A stretch of DNA of 64,000 nt from Alphaproteobacteria bacterium (GCA_021775805.1 JAJFHD010000055.1:1-64000); one strand, 5' to 3'; positions 34,734-44,527 are shown, counted from the stretch's first letter. Numbers and translations are program-made. Notes: a model not told the origin generated them from the letters alone.

Positions 34734-36725
34734 ATGTCAGTTCTTCGAGCCGCCGTGTTTATTGTCGCATTCGTCTTGACCGGGCTGCCTCAAGCACGCG
34801 CGCAAACTCAGGCCCCTCCAGCGGGGCCATTCCATCCCATGGATGCGCTAACCGTCGACGAAGTCGTCGAGACCGTGGGGATAATGAAAGCCAAGGGGCT
34901 TGCAGACGAGAACACCCGGTACCCGGCAATAACACTTCGCGAGATGTCCAAGGCACTGGTGCGGTCGTGGCGGCGCGGCGACCGGTTCACACGCACGGCA
35001 CATATTGTGAGCAGAAGGAACGCGAAGACATTCGAAACGATCGTCGATCTGACCAAAAAAATCCTCGTGTCACACAGGGAAATCCCTGGCGCCCAACCCA
35101 GTTTGATGGATGAAGAATGGCAGAAAGCCCGTGATCTCGTTCTGGCGGATGAAGCGTGGAAGAAGGCTGTCCGGAAGCGTGGCTACGCGGATCTCTCGAC
35201 AATATTCTGTGCACCGATGTCGGTCGGAACCTTGAGCGGCTCGGAGACCGAAACCAGACGTCTGCTCAATGTCCCGTGTTACGACACGACCACAACACCG
35301 GATAACTCATACGGACGTCCGATCGAGGGATTGATTGCGGTCGTCGACGTCGATGCCGGCACGGTAGCCCGCATCATTGACAGTGGCGCCGTGGCCCTGC
35401 CGGCACCGAAAGCGGCCAGCAAACCGCAGGCACAGCGCTTCCGCCCCGCCATGAACCCGGTCGTCGTGTTCAGTCCCCGGGGGGTCAACTACAAGATCGA
35501 TGGCGGTCTTAATATGGAGTGGCAGAACTGGTCGTTCCATGTCCGCGCGGAGAGGCGGTTCGGACCGGTGTTTTCTCTCGTCAGGTTTCACGACGGCAAA
35601 CGCAATCGCGATATTGCCTACCAAATGTCCTTGTCTGAAATGTTCGTGCCCTACATGGACCCCGATCCCCAATGGTCTTTCAGAACCCTGATGGACGCCG
35701 GTGAATATGGGCTGGGCTATCTCGCCTCGTCGCTTTCGCCGGGCCGCGACTGCCCCCGGCACTCTACGTTCATTACGGTGGTAATGCCGAGCGACACGGG
35801 CGGCCTGTTCAAAGTGGAAAAGGGGTTGTGCGTCTTCGAGCGCAACACCGGTGATCCCCTGTGGCGGCATGCTTCTTCTCAAGGGACGAAAGTCAGTGGC
35901 CGCCCGGCGATCGAACTGGTCGTAAGAATGATCCCGACGATTGGCAATTATGACTATGTCATCGACTGGGTTTTTACCCAGCACGGCAATATCAAGATCC
36001 GGGTGGGTGCCACCGGTTATGACGCCGTCAAGACCGTCGAAGCCGCCAGCATGTCGAGTCCGACGGCCGAAAGCGACACAAAGTACGGCACGCTGCTTGC
36101 CCCACATACCGTTGCTGTCTACCACGACCACCTGTTTTCGTTCCGCCTCGATCTCGACATTGACGGCCCGAAGAACACCCTGATCCGCGACAACATCAAG
36201 CCGGTGCGTCTGCCCAAGGAAAATCGCCGGCGGAGTATATGGGCCATCGAGCGATCTCCGGTTGTCCTGGAAGGACCGGTCAGGCCCGGCGGGCACGATG
36301 AAAACTACCGCCTTTCCAATCCCAACCGGAAGACCGCCCTGGGGCACAACCCCAGCTATCACATCGAACCCGGGCACGGCGTGCTGTCGTTGCTTGCGGT
36401 CGACGATATCCCGCAGAACCGGGCCGCCTTCTCAGCTGAGCGGCTCTGGATAAGCCGCTACAAACCGGGCGAAATTCATGCCGCCGGCGCCTATCCGAAC
36501 CAGAGCAAGGGCGGCGACGGGTTGCCCGAATACGTACACGACAAGGAATCGGTAACAGATACCGACGTTGTGGTCTGGTACACGATGGGATTCCACCACC
36601 TCACCCGGGTGGAAGACTGGCCGATCCTGCCGACGAAGTGGCACGAGTTCACCCTGCGGCCGTTCAATTTCTTTGACAGAAACCCATCTTTCGATGTGGC
36701 TCCGTCATTCAAGCGAGGCCAGTAG
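34734..36725 (+). CDS. copper-containing primary amine oxidase, secreted
   Basis: A 663-aa precursor with a signal peptide (hydrophobic 5-20, cut after about ARA-Q). It oxidises primary amines to aldehyde, ammonia and hydrogen peroxide using copper and the protein-derived cofactor topaquinone. All key residues are present: the TPQ motif NYDY (Tyr406 is the precursor), the catalytic base Asp321 in MDAGEYGLG, copper ligands His464 and His466 in YHDHLF, and the third His at 621/622 in GFHHLTRVEDWP. In a serine-cycle organism this could open methylamine or other amines to use, but the substrate is not known. Confidence 0.92.
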   Translation: MSVLRAAVFIVAFVLTGLPQARAQTQAPPAGPFHPMDALTVDEVVETVGIMKAKGLADENTRYPAITLREMSKALVRSWRRGDRFTRTAHIVSRRNAKTFETIVDLTKKILVSHREIPGAQPSLMDEEWQKARDLVLADEAWKKAVRKRGYADLSTIFCAPMSVGTLSGSETETRRLLNVPCYDTTTTPDNSYGRPIEGLIAVVDVDAGTVARIIDSGAVALPAPKAASKPQAQRFRPAMNPVVVFSPRGVNYKIDGGLNMEWQNWSFHVRAERRFGPVFSLVRFHDGKRNRDIAYQMSLSEMFVPYMDPDPQWSFRTLMDAGEYGLGYLASSLSPGRDCPRHSTFITVVMPSDTGGLFKVEKGLCVFERNTGDPLWRHASSQGTKVSGRPAIELVVRMIPTIGNYDYVIDWVFTQHGNIKIRVGATGYDAVKTVEAASMSSPTAESDTKYGTLLAPHTVAVYHDHLFSFRLDLDIDGPKNTLIRDNIKPVRLPKENRRRSIWAIERSPVVLEGPVRPGGHDENYRLSNPNRKTALGHNPSYHIEPGHGVLSLLAVDDIPQNRAAFSAERLWISRYKPGEIHAAGAYPNQSKGGDGLPEYVHDKESVTDTDVVVWYTMGFHHLTRVEDWPILPTKWHEFTLRPFNFFDRNPSFDVAPSFKRGQ

Positions 36726-36871
36726 TCAAAAGACAACCTGGCAGTACTGTCTGGTCTCACATGCCGGAAAACCGATCCAACGGTGTCCTGCGAGATCATT
36801 TGGTGATGTCGCTCCACGGCTCTGTTGCGTTAGAATAAGTCACCTCACAACCCTGCCACTGGAGCCCATCA

Positions 36872-37483
36872 ATGAAACTGTTCTATTCGCCAGCCTCCCC
36901 GTTTGCCCGGAAAGTGCTTGTTGCCGCCCATGAAACGGGAGCCATTTCCCGGTTGGAAACCGAATTGGCGGCCGTCACGCCGGTCGCGCCCAATGCCGAC
37001 ATTGGCGCGGCAAACAGTTTGGGCAAAATTCCGACACTGGTGCTGGACGATGGCACCGGCCTGTTCGATTCCCGTGTCATCTGCGAGTACCTGTGCTCAC
37101 TCGCTGGCGATACGGCATTGTTTCCAACTTCCGGGGATGCCCGTTGGCAGGCGCTGCGGCTGCAGTCCCTCGGCGACGGGATCTGCGATACAGCGGTGGG
37201 CCTGCGTTATGAGCTGGCGCTGCGTCCGGAGGGACAGCGATGGGCTGAATGGATCGAAAAACAACGCGAGCGCTTGAACCGGACATTCACCCAACTTGAA
37301 AACGAGATTGCAGGCCAGGTTGGCACCATGACCATAGGATCGGCCGCCGTCGCCTGCGCCCTCGCCTATATCGATTTCCGCATGCCTGAGCTTGAATGGC
37401 GTTCCGGCCGGCCGGCCTTGACATCCTGGCACGAAACCATCAGCGCGCGGCCTTCAATGGTGGCGACTGTGCCTGAAGGCTGA
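36872..37483 (+). CDS. glutathione S-transferase family protein
   Basis: A 203-aa GST-like protein starting MKLFYSPASPFARKVLVAAHE, with the glutathione-site motif GKIPTLVLDDG and DSRVICEYL in the thioredoxin-fold half and a helical C-terminal half. The SPxS/FARK opening, lacking a Cys, is of the bacterial YibF-like type. Single gene between the amine oxidase and a convergent DUF1326 gene. Substrate unknown. Confidence 0.85.
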   Translation: MKLFYSPASPFARKVLVAAHETGAISRLETELAAVTPVAPNADIGAANSLGKIPTLVLDDGTGLFDSRVICEYLCSLAGDTALFPTSGDARWQALRLQSLGDGICDTAVGLRYELALRPEGQRWAEWIEKQRERLNRTFTQLENEIAGQVGTMTIGSAAVACALAYIDFRMPELEWRSGRPALTSWHETISARPSMVATVPEG

Positions 37484-37511
37484 ACGCTTTCCAGCCCGTC
37501 AAAGGGCCTTA

Positions 37512-38129
37512 TCAGGGGCCGGCCCAATCCAGTTTGCAGATTTCGGCGCTGCGCCCGGCAAAATCCCAGTTACGCCCGAATGCCCGCAGCTTGCTGCGTT
37601 TGGCCTGGGCGACAATGATGTCGGGGGCAATCCAGTACTGACTGTTCTGGATGACGACCTGCTCGTCCTTCTTGGCACCGCTGATCGGCTGGATCTCGCC
37701 GTCAATGATTTTTGGAATCTTGAAGCGGCGGGTTTCCCCGTCGGTCTCATAGCTTATCGGTGCCTGCTCCACTCCCAGAAACTTGCCGACCAGAATCGAC
37801 AGGATATGCGTCGTCCCCTTTGCCCGGCCGCTAAAGATGCGTGTCAGCGCCTTCAGGGCGTAGATGTCCGCCTTCTCATCGATGTAGGCCGCCGCTGTCC
37901 AGTTTCCCCGGCTCATATTACCTGGAATTTCAATCAGCAGCCCGACATTGAGCCCTGACAAGTCGACATCGCCATAGTGACCGTTGTCGATCCTGATGCC
38001 CCCCCAGGTCTGACAGTGGCCCTCCGTTGGAGGGTGTTGCCCCAGCGACACAACGCACGGGCAGAATACTGTGCAGTTACAACTGAGCATCAGCTCTCCG
38101 TTGAGCTTCCACGGTTCGATTGCAGCCAT
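37512..38129 (-). CDS. DUF1326 family protein
   Basis: A 205-aa protein of unknown function with the N-terminal Cys cluster typical of DUF1326 (Cys17, Cys19, Cys23, Cys25 and Cys39, in SCNCTVFCPC), which looks like a metal site. It is preceded at 19 bp by a DUF2182 membrane protein gene, the usual partner of this family. A joint role in metal handling or membrane-associated redox chemistry is a guess from the cysteines and pairing. Confidence 0.85.
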   Translation of the reverse strand: MAAIEPWKLNGELMLSCNCTVFCPCVVSLGQHPPTEGHCQTWGGIRIDNGHYGDVDLSGLNVGLLIEIPGNMSRGNWTAAAYIDEKADIYALKALTRIFSGRAKGTTHILSILVGKFLGVEQAPISYETDGETRRFKIPKIIDGEIQPISGAKKDEQVVIQNSQYWIAPDIIVAQAKRSKLRAFGRNWDFAGRSAEICKLDWAGP

Positions 38130-38148
38130 TAAAACCTACTCCTTGAAC

Positions 38149-39069
38149 TTAAACGGCAGCGGTCACAAGCCCGACCGCCCAAATGAGAAACAAACCACCT
38201 GAAACCCGCACGACCGGCAGGGGGCGCGGCAAAACCTTTTCCGCCAGCATGACCACGCTCAGCACGACAATCCAGAACACGTTCATCAGGCCGGCGGCGA
38301 ACATCACCAGCATCAAAGCCCAGCAACACAGCACGCAGACAACGCCCTGGCGCACGCCCATCCGAAACACGCCGGCAACCTTGTCACTCCAGTTTGCCAT
38401 GAAGAAAGGGAACGGTGTACGGCATTTGGTCAGGCAGGCGGTCTTGAACGATGTAAACTGATAGAGCCCCGCAACGGCCAGAACGGCTGCCCCCAGATAA
38501 GGGGATTTAATGACAAGGCCGGCACTGATCTGGGAAAACTGCAGCAGGACGAGTTGGGCAAACGTCGCGATAACGGCAAAACCCATCCAGACCGACATGT
38601 ACCCGGCAATCAGAACCAGCGGCGATACCACGTCTATCCGGCGGGCCCGTGCAGTCTCTGCGATTTCGGCATAGGTGGTGATCATCGGGGCGGCCGTCGG
38701 CAGCATCATGGCAAAGGACATCGCCACCCACATCGCCAGAACGTATAGAAACGTCGATATCACGGCGCCGTCCGCGACGCCTGAAAACTGCGATACTGCA
38801 TCGACCCGGCAAATCGACCGAAGCATTTCAAGGCCAAGGGCGCCCAGGTCCGCCCACTGCGAGAAAGCATTGAAGACCGACATACCCGGACCGGCAGCCT
38901 TCATGTCCATGGCAGAAATCATGTCGACGACCATCAGGGCGAGATAAACCCAGCCCAACGCCACCAGCAACCCGATACCGGCCCACGCCAGCAGATGTGA
39001 ACGGGAAAATATCCGCTGTGACCAGGATCCTTCAAAAACCAAGGCTGCAGAATGTAGTTCTGTGCTCAC
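38149..39069 (-). CDS. DUF2182 multi-pass membrane protein
   Basis: A 306-aa predicted metal-binding integral membrane protein with about seven hydrophobic helices. Family marks are AMMLPTAAPMI and the FTSFKTACLTKCRTPF segment with two cysteines. It heads the two-gene unit with DUF1326. Function unknown; the conserved pairing across proteobacteria implies a shared process. Confidence 0.83.
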   Translation of the reverse strand: MSTELHSAALVFEGSWSQRIFSRSHLLAWAGIGLLVALGWVYLALMVVDMISAMDMKAAGPGMSVFNAFSQWADLGALGLEMLRSICRVDAVSQFSGVADGAVISTFLYVLAMWVAMSFAMMLPTAAPMITTYAEIAETARARRIDVVSPLVLIAGYMSVWMGFAVIATFAQLVLLQFSQISAGLVIKSPYLGAAVLAVAGLYQFTSFKTACLTKCRTPFPFFMANWSDKVAGVFRMGVRQGVVCVLCCWALMLVMFAAGLMNVFWIVVLSVVMLAEKVLPRPLPVVRVSGGLFLIWAVGLVTAAV

Positions 39070-39299
39070 GCAAACGCCTCCCCTTGCAGAAAATTCTATA
39101 CCCCACGCGGGTCCGTCGAAAGCAAACTGTCCAATCTAGGTAAACGTATGATTGAGTTCAGTTTGTTTGGCCATTCCATATTTCTGATACCATCATTAGC
39201 CGCGCTCATCGTAATAGGCACGAATTGGGCATGGCTTTCCAGCGGGACCCAGTGACGCGCCACCTTGGCAGGTGCCACTTCAGACGCCATAGTCACGCG

Positions 39300-40517
39300 A
39301 TGAGCAAAGCTAGGATAACAAAAGAATCCGAAGATCGGTTTACCTGCGACGTGCTGGTGGCCGGGGGCGGTCCGGCAGGCCTCCTTGCGGCCCTGGCACT
39401 TTCGAAAACAGGGCTCGAGATCACTGTTTGCGCCCCTGATTTCAAAGAACCGGTCCAGGACAAACGCACAACCGCCCTGATGCAGGGCTCGGTGAAGTTC
39501 CTCGAGACACTCGATATTTGGGACGTTCTGAAGGCCGATGCCGCTCCCTTGAATGTAATGCGGCTTGTCGACCGGACCAGTTACCGTCTCAAGGCACCGA
39601 CTGTTGACTTCAGAGCAGATGAATTGGGACCCGAGCCTTTCGGTTGGAACATTCCCAACGCACCTCTTGTCACAACACTTCGGAACATTATCGCAACTCT
39701 CTGTAATATAACAATCATTGATCATCCAATCCAGAGCGTGGACACATCGGCAACGTCTGTTTCAGTGGATGTGGAAAATGGGCTGAGGGGATCGGCATCG
39801 CTGATTGTCGCGGCAGACGGCCGGAACTCGCTATGCCGGCGGCGCAGCGGCATCCAGGTCAATTCCTGGTCCTATCCACAGACCGCAATCGTTGCCTGCT
39901 TCGATCATTCGCAGGCCCACGACAACGTTTCAACAGAGTTTCATTTCGACGCCGGTCCCTTGACGGTTGTCCCCCTGCCTGGCCGGCGTTCCAGTCTTGT
40001 TTGGATCGAAACGCCGGAACAGGCAGCAAACCTGCGGGCGTTGAACAGCGATGAATTCGCCGAGCGGCTGGAGCAGGAAACAGATGGCTCCCTGGGCCGG
40101 ATCTCCAAAGTCACAACGCGGTCAAGTTTCCCGATAACCGGCCTGACCGCACGACGTTTCTCTGCCGCACGGACACTCCTTGTCGGCGAAGCGGCCCATG
40201 TCATTCCACCAATTGGGGCGCAGGGTCTCAATCTCGGCTTTCGCGACGTCGCCCTGGCCTATGATCTTGTGAAGCTCGCCATTGAGGAACAAAGGGATCC
40301 CGGCGGCATCCGCGTCACCGACGATTTTGACCGGCAACGCCGCCGCGATGTGTTGCCGCGAACTGTTGCCGTCGACATCCTCAACCGCTCTCTGTTTCAG
40401 CAGTTTCTGCCGTTACAGGGAGCGCGCGGCCTTGGCCTTACGATGCTTGAGCATATCGGGCCTCTCAGGCGCTTCATGATGCGTCAGGGTATCGGTCCTC
40501 GCATGGGCGTCCCTTAG
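39300..40517 (+). CDS. UbiH/UbiF/VisC-type FAD-dependent hydroxylase
   Basis: A 405-aa flavoprotein monooxygenase of the ubiquinone-biosynthesis hydroxylase family. It has the FAD dinucleotide fold VAGGGPAGLLAALAL near residue 20, the DG motif AADGRNS and the second FAD motif LLVGEAAHVIPPIGAQGLNLG, in which the usual GD is GE. It probably hydroxylates the ubiquinone ring precursor at the membrane. The ATG at 39300 was preferred to the frame opening at 39225. Its stop codon abuts a palindromic repeat. Which ring position is hydroxylated cannot be told. Confidence 0.83.
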   Translation: MSKARITKESEDRFTCDVLVAGGGPAGLLAALALSKTGLEITVCAPDFKEPVQDKRTTALMQGSVKFLETLDIWDVLKADAAPLNVMRLVDRTSYRLKAPTVDFRADELGPEPFGWNIPNAPLVTTLRNIIATLCNITIIDHPIQSVDTSATSVSVDVENGLRGSASLIVAADGRNSLCRRRSGIQVNSWSYPQTAIVACFDHSQAHDNVSTEFHFDAGPLTVVPLPGRRSSLVWIETPEQAANLRALNSDEFAERLEQETDGSLGRISKVTTRSSFPITGLTARRFSAARTLLVGEAAHVIPPIGAQGLNLGFRDVALAYDLVKLAIEEQRDPGGIRVTDDFDRQRRRDVLPRTVAVDILNRSLFQQFLPLQGARGLGLTMLEHIGPLRRFMMRQGIGPRMGVP

Positions 40518-40627
40518 AGCGGGATGAGGAAAAGTGTGAGTGGTTTTCCGCCCGTATCCCGCTCCAAGATATTGAGAGCGATCAGGTTTTATGAATTATG
40601 GTTGAAACAACCATAATTCATCCTGAT
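40517..40627. repeat. composite palindromic intergenic repeat, Rhizobiales type
   Basis: Two adjacent palindromes. The first has arms GAGCGGGAT (40517-40525) and ATCCCGCTC (40556-40564) around the AAAAGTGTGAGTGGTTTTCC core. The second has a perfect 14-bp stem (40591-40604 with 40608-40621, loop AAA), extended after a TTTT bulge by ATCAGG (40581-40586) and CCTGAT (40622-40627). The first part resembles the GAGC-ATGAT...AAAAGTG...TTTTCGG...GCTC elements widespread between genes in Rhizobiales. The element spans the stop of one gene and the last codons of the convergent next gene, and the second hairpin may act as a terminator. Confidence 0.75.
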
Positions 40628-41772
40628 TTAGAGCATTGTCCGAGAACATCGTCATTCGCCGACCCCAGTTCCGGGGCCGACTGCAACTCGGTGGGAGCGG
40701 ATCGAAACGCCGGGACCACAGGCACCGCCGTCGCCGGCAGAACGCCGCCTTGTTCATTGCCAAGCTTATGGTCAAACAACCCGCGCTGACGAAAGTGCGG
40801 ATCCTGCGTCGCTTCCTGGAGAGTTTGCACGACACTGCAACAGCAATCCTCGCCGTCAAACAACTGCCGCCAATAATCTCCATTGCGCGCGCTGATGAGT
40901 TCTGTCACGCGGACGATCGTTGCATCCTTGTCACGTGAATCATTGCGCAGCCCCTCTTCCAGTTCAACCAGGTCGCAAAACCGTTCCCAGAATTTCTGTT
41001 CCAGCGCCGCCACGGCAACGAAACGGCCATCCAACGCAGGGTAAATCCGGTAACGTGGCGACCCGCCTGTGAGAAGCGCTGATCCACTCTCGGGCCATTC
41101 ACCTGTCAACTGTCCCTCAGCAATCGCCCAATACGCCAGCATGAACATGTTGTCCGTCATGGCGATGTCCAGATGGCACCCCTCGCCGGTGTGATGGCGG
41201 TGCAGGAGCGCCAGCAGGATGTTGACGACCGCCGGATAGGTACCGCCGGCCAGGTCCGCAATCAGCGCGGGCGGGATCACCGGCCGGTCGGCTGGGCCTA
41301 TGCCGAGCGATAACAGACCGGTGTCTCCGATGTAGTTGAGATCGTGTCCGGCCACCTGCGCCTTGGGACCATCGGCGCCATAGCCGGTTATTGAACAATA
41401 GATGAGACCGGGCTTGATCTTCCTCAGATCCTCATATCCCAAACCGAGCCGCGCCATAACGCCTGGCCTGAACTGCTCAAGTATCACATCTGTTTCCGTC
41501 ATCAACTTTTTGATATATATTATGGATTCAGAGTTTTTGAGATCCAGCGCAAGACTTCTCTTGCCCCGGTTCAACATGGCGAAGTAGGCCGAGTCCCGGC
41601 CCCATTTGGGTTCGTAGTGCCGCATGTCTTCCCCAGCCCCCGGGCGTTCGATCTTGATGACGTCCGCGCCTGCCTCAGCCAGTATCAGACCTGCCATGGG
41701 GCCTGGCAGCAAGGTGCTGAAGTCGAGAACGCGGACACCCGAGAGCGGTTGGCGGGACTCAAAGTTTGTCAT
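40618..41772 (-). CDS. CaiB/BaiF family protein, alpha-methylacyl-CoA racemase-like
   Basis: A 384-aa class III CoA-transferase superfamily protein. It opens LSGVRVLDFSTLLPGPMAGLILAEAGADVIKIE and has ITGYGADGP and GHDLNYIGDTGLLS, the form found in alpha-methylacyl-CoA racemases, whose His and Asp pair would be His143 and Asp173 (IADLAGG). Pure CoA-transferases usually differ here, so racemase activity on a 2-methylacyl-CoA is the better guess, though a formyl- or malyl-CoA-type transferase is not excluded. The last codons and the stop lie in the palindromic repeat. The AEC transporter gene is 22 bp upstream. Confidence 0.78.
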   Translation of the reverse strand: MTNFESRQPLSGVRVLDFSTLLPGPMAGLILAEAGADVIKIERPGAGEDMRHYEPKWGRDSAYFAMLNRGKRSLALDLKNSESIIYIKKLMTETDVILEQFRPGVMARLGLGYEDLRKIKPGLIYCSITGYGADGPKAQVAGHDLNYIGDTGLLSLGIGPADRPVIPPALIADLAGGTYPAVVNILLALLHRHHTGEGCHLDIAMTDNMFMLAYWAIAEGQLTGEWPESGSALLTGGSPRYRIYPALDGRFVAVAALEQKFWERFCDLVELEEGLRNDSRDKDATIVRVTELISARNGDYWRQLFDGEDCCCSVVQTLQEATQDPHFRQRGLFDHKLGNEQGGVLPATAVPVVPAFRSAPTELQSAPELGSANDDVLGQCSKSG

Positions 41773-41794
41773 TCAGACCTCTCCTCGACAGGCT

Positions 41795-42742
41795 TCAGGG
41801 GAGATATTGCCGGTCGATCATGTAAAGCACAATTGAAACCGACAGGACCGACATCATGGTCGAGATCAGAATGACGTTCGACACCCCGTCGATGAAGGCT
41901 CGATACTGGGTTGCCAGGATGTAGACGTTGGCGGCCGTCGGCAATGACGCCAAAAGAATAGCCACCCCCGCCCACATCGGCTCAATGCCGCCAATCCAGG
42001 AAACAAGACCCCAGACGAGGACCGGATGGATGATCATTTTTGCGATCAGGATTACCGGCACCTCTTTTCTGAAGCCCTCCAACGGGCGCATGGCAACCGT
42101 GACCCCGAGTACAAACAAGGCCGCCGGAGCGGCTGCTTTGGACAGAGTCGTCAACATGGTGTCGAAAACATGTGGCAAAGGAACCTGGCCTGCGGAAGCC
42201 GCCACACCGGCTACTGCTGCAATGATCAACGGGTTCTGAACGATCTGTCGGGAAATTCCGGTGATCGTATCTTTCCGGGAATTACTTCTGGATTTCTCCA
42301 GGCCGGCGATAATGGGAACCAGTGTAAACTGAATCAGATTGTCGAAGCAGGCGATGAGCGCTGCCGGGACGGCCGCGCCCGAACCGAAAGCGGCGATGGC
42401 AATCGGCAGTCCAAGATAGACAAGATTGCTGTAGCTTGCAGACGAGGCCTGGATCGCGGCCGACGTCAGCCGTGACCTGAACACCAGTATTGAAATTGTA
42501 AAGACAAGCAGGAACACCAGATAGCTCGACAGCATGGTGACCGCGATGAACGACCAATTGAGCAATCGGTCAATCGGCGCCTCCATGATGCTCTTGAATA
42601 CCAGTGTCGGCACCGCAAAATAGAATACGAATATGTTGAGCCACGCGAGACCGGTCTCTTCAATCTTGAAGGCCTTCTCTGCAATAATTCCAAGGAAAAT
42701 TATGCCGAAAAACGGCAAGGCGAGGTTGAAAATACTGGCCAC
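41795..42742 (-). CDS. AEC family transporter (auxin efflux carrier fold)
   Basis: A 315-aa integral membrane protein with about ten helices in two five-helix halves, separated by a polar loop near residue 155. Family features include NIFVFYFAVPTLVFKSI, LGLPIAIAAFGS and LASLPTAANVYILATQY. Bacterial AEC proteins export or import dicarboxylates such as malate, or other organic acids. It is 22 bp upstream of the racemase-like gene and divergent from the malyl-CoA-lyase-like gene, which suggests organic-acid transport. Substrate not known. Confidence 0.85.
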   Translation of the reverse strand: MASIFNLALPFFGIIFLGIIAEKAFKIEETGLAWLNIFVFYFAVPTLVFKSIMEAPIDRLLNWSFIAVTMLSSYLVFLLVFTISILVFRSRLTSAAIQASSASYSNLVYLGLPIAIAAFGSGAAVPAALIACFDNLIQFTLVPIIAGLEKSRSNSRKDTITGISRQIVQNPLIIAAVAGVAASAGQVPLPHVFDTMLTTLSKAAAPAALFVLGVTVAMRPLEGFRKEVPVILIAKMIIHPVLVWGLVSWIGGIEPMWAGVAILLASLPTAANVYILATQYRAFIDGVSNVILISTMMSVLSVSIVLYMIDRQYLP

Positions 42743-42914
42743 GCGGATGTGACTCCAGAAATGCCGTTTCTTCTTCTTCGATTGGCTCAGTAGCCTCTTA
42801 TGCCGAACCGGTCAACCAAGCCCTCCCCCCATCAGACAGCGGCTCAATGCCTTGTTGCGTGGCACTGCCAAGTGACGTATGGGGTTCCTGGTTCCACACG
42901 ACAAGGCGTAGCCC

Positions 42915-43964
42915 ATGAAACTTCCAGCCCATTTCTATCAGCCATTGGCCATCGGCGCTCCCGCCCCGATTCGGGAACTCCCGGTCCGGCTGGAGCGTAT
43001 GATCCATTTTGTCCCGCCGCATATCGAGAAGATGCGGGCAAAGGTTCCCGATCTCGTTGCCAGGGTCGATGTGATACTGGGCAATCTGGAAGACGCAATA
43101 CCGGCGGATGCCAAAGAAGCTGCCCGGGCAGGCTTCATCGAGATGGCTGAGGCCAACGAGTTTGGCAACACCGGCCTGTGGACGCGCATCAACTGCCTCA
43201 ACAGTCCCTGGGCGCTCGACGACGTCACCCAGACCGTGGCCGCCATCGGCAACAAGCTCGACGTCATCATGTTGCCCAAGGTCGAAGGTGTCTGGGACAT
43301 CCACTATCTCGATCAACTTCTGGCACAACTTGAAGCCCGCCACAATGTCGCCAAGCCGATCCTCATCCATGCAATCCTGGAGACCGCGCAAGGCGTCAAG
43401 AATGTTGATGAAATTGCCTCAGCGAGCCCCCGCATGCACGGCATGAGTCTCGGGCCTGCAGACCTGGCCGCGTCCCGGGGGATGAAGACCACCCGGGTCG
43501 GCGGCGGCCACCCGTTCTACGGCGTTCTGGCCGACCCGTCCGATGTCGACCCCAGCGAGGCACGCGGCTTCTATCAACAGGACCTGTGGCATTATACCGT
43601 CGCCCGGATGGTGGACGCCTGCGCATCGAACGGAATCAAGGCGTTTTACGGCCCCTTCGGCGATTTTTCCGACCTCGACGCCTGTCGCGCGCAGTTCAGA
43701 AACGCCTTTCTTCAGGGCTGCCTGGGCGCATGGTCCCTGCATCCGACCCAGATCGACATTGCCAAGGAAGTCTTCAGTCCCGATGCCGGTGAAGTCGATT
43801 TTGCCAAACGCATACTTGAGGCTATGCCGGACGGCACAGGCGCCGTCCTGATTGACGGCAAGATGCAGGATGACGCGACCTGGAAACAGGCAAAAGTCAT
43901 AGTCGACCTGGCAAAACTGGTCGCCGGCAAGGATCCGGACCGTGCGGCGGCATACGGATTCTAG
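42915..43964 (+). CDS. HpcH/HpaI family CoA-ester lyase, second malyl-CoA-lyase-like protein
   Basis: A 349-aa homologue of malyl-CoA lyases, longer at both ends than the serine-cycle lyase at 2611. Core motifs: [16 protein letters not shown] (metal-binding acidic residues), [11 protein letters not shown] with the substrate Arg, [34 protein letters not shown] and [17 protein letters not shown]. It could be a lyase for a citramalyl- or beta-methylmalyl-type CoA ester, or a malyl-CoA thioesterase; these subfamilies are close. A shared promoter region with the AEC and racemase genes suggests a common pathway. Confidence 0.82.
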   Translation: MKLPAHFYQPLAIGAPAPIRELPVRLERMIHFVPPHIEKMRAKVPDLVARVDVILGNLEDAIPADAKEAARAGFIEMAEANEFGNTGLWTRINCLNSPWALDDVTQTVAAIGNKLDVIMLPKVEGVWDIHYLDQLLAQLEARHNVAKPILIHAILETAQGVKNVDEIASASPRMHGMSLGPADLAASRGMKTTRVGGGHPFYGVLADPSDVDPSEARGFYQQDLWHYTVARMVDACASNGIKAFYGPFGDFSDLDACRAQFRNAFLQGCLGAWSLHPTQIDIAKEVFSPDAGEVDFAKRILEAMPDGTGAVLIDGKMQDDATWKQAKVIVDLAKLVAGKDPDRAAAYGF

Positions 43965-44109
43965 TGTTGCCCGGATACAACCCCGGTTGTGGAAATTGAA
44001 CCAAAATGATCAAGCGCCACTTTCCATCCGGGTTCCAGAACACTAAATTTGTCTATGAGGGCGCAGTCGTGAACTTTAAGTTCTGCCTATAAACACCTGA
44101 AAGATAACG

Positions 44110-44445
44110 ATGAACGAGTCCAAGCAGACCGCGAAATTTCAAATTGGCCAGGTCGTGAAGCATCGCTACTACCCGTTCCGCGGTGTTATATTCGACGTCG
44201 ATCCGACCTTTTCCAACAGTGAGGAATGGTGGGAGTCGATCCCGGCTGAAATCCGGCCGGCCAAGGAACAGCCCTATTATCACCTGCTCGCCGAAAACGA
44301 GGAAACCGAATACATAGCCTATGTTTCTGAGCAGAATCTCCTGGAGGACACCAGTGGCGAACCGGTACGCCACCCCCAGGTGCCTCAGGTGTTTGGCGAT
44401 CTTGACAACGGCATCTATTCGCTGAGAGGCATCCAGACCCACTAG
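44110..44445 (+). CDS. hspQ: heat shock protein HspQ
   Basis: A 111-aa HspQ (hemimethylated DNA-binding/YccV-like) protein: KFQIGQVVKHRYYPFRGVIFDVDPTF, then EQPYYHLLAE and AYVSEQNLLED, all typical. In enterobacteria HspQ is a specificity factor for Lon protease. Independent gene with short flanking spacers. No clear heat-shock promoter was seen upstream. Confidence 0.92.
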   Translation: MNESKQTAKFQIGQVVKHRYYPFRGVIFDVDPTFSNSEEWWESIPAEIRPAKEQPYYHLLAENEETEYIAYVSEQNLLEDTSGEPVRHPQVPQVFGDLDNGIYSLRGIQTH

Positions 44446-44527
44446 CCTACTGAATCCGGTGATCCAAGCCGCTGGAGACCAAACAAAATCAGTCCGCACT
44501 GGCGCTGCAATCGGATAAGATCAGCAC

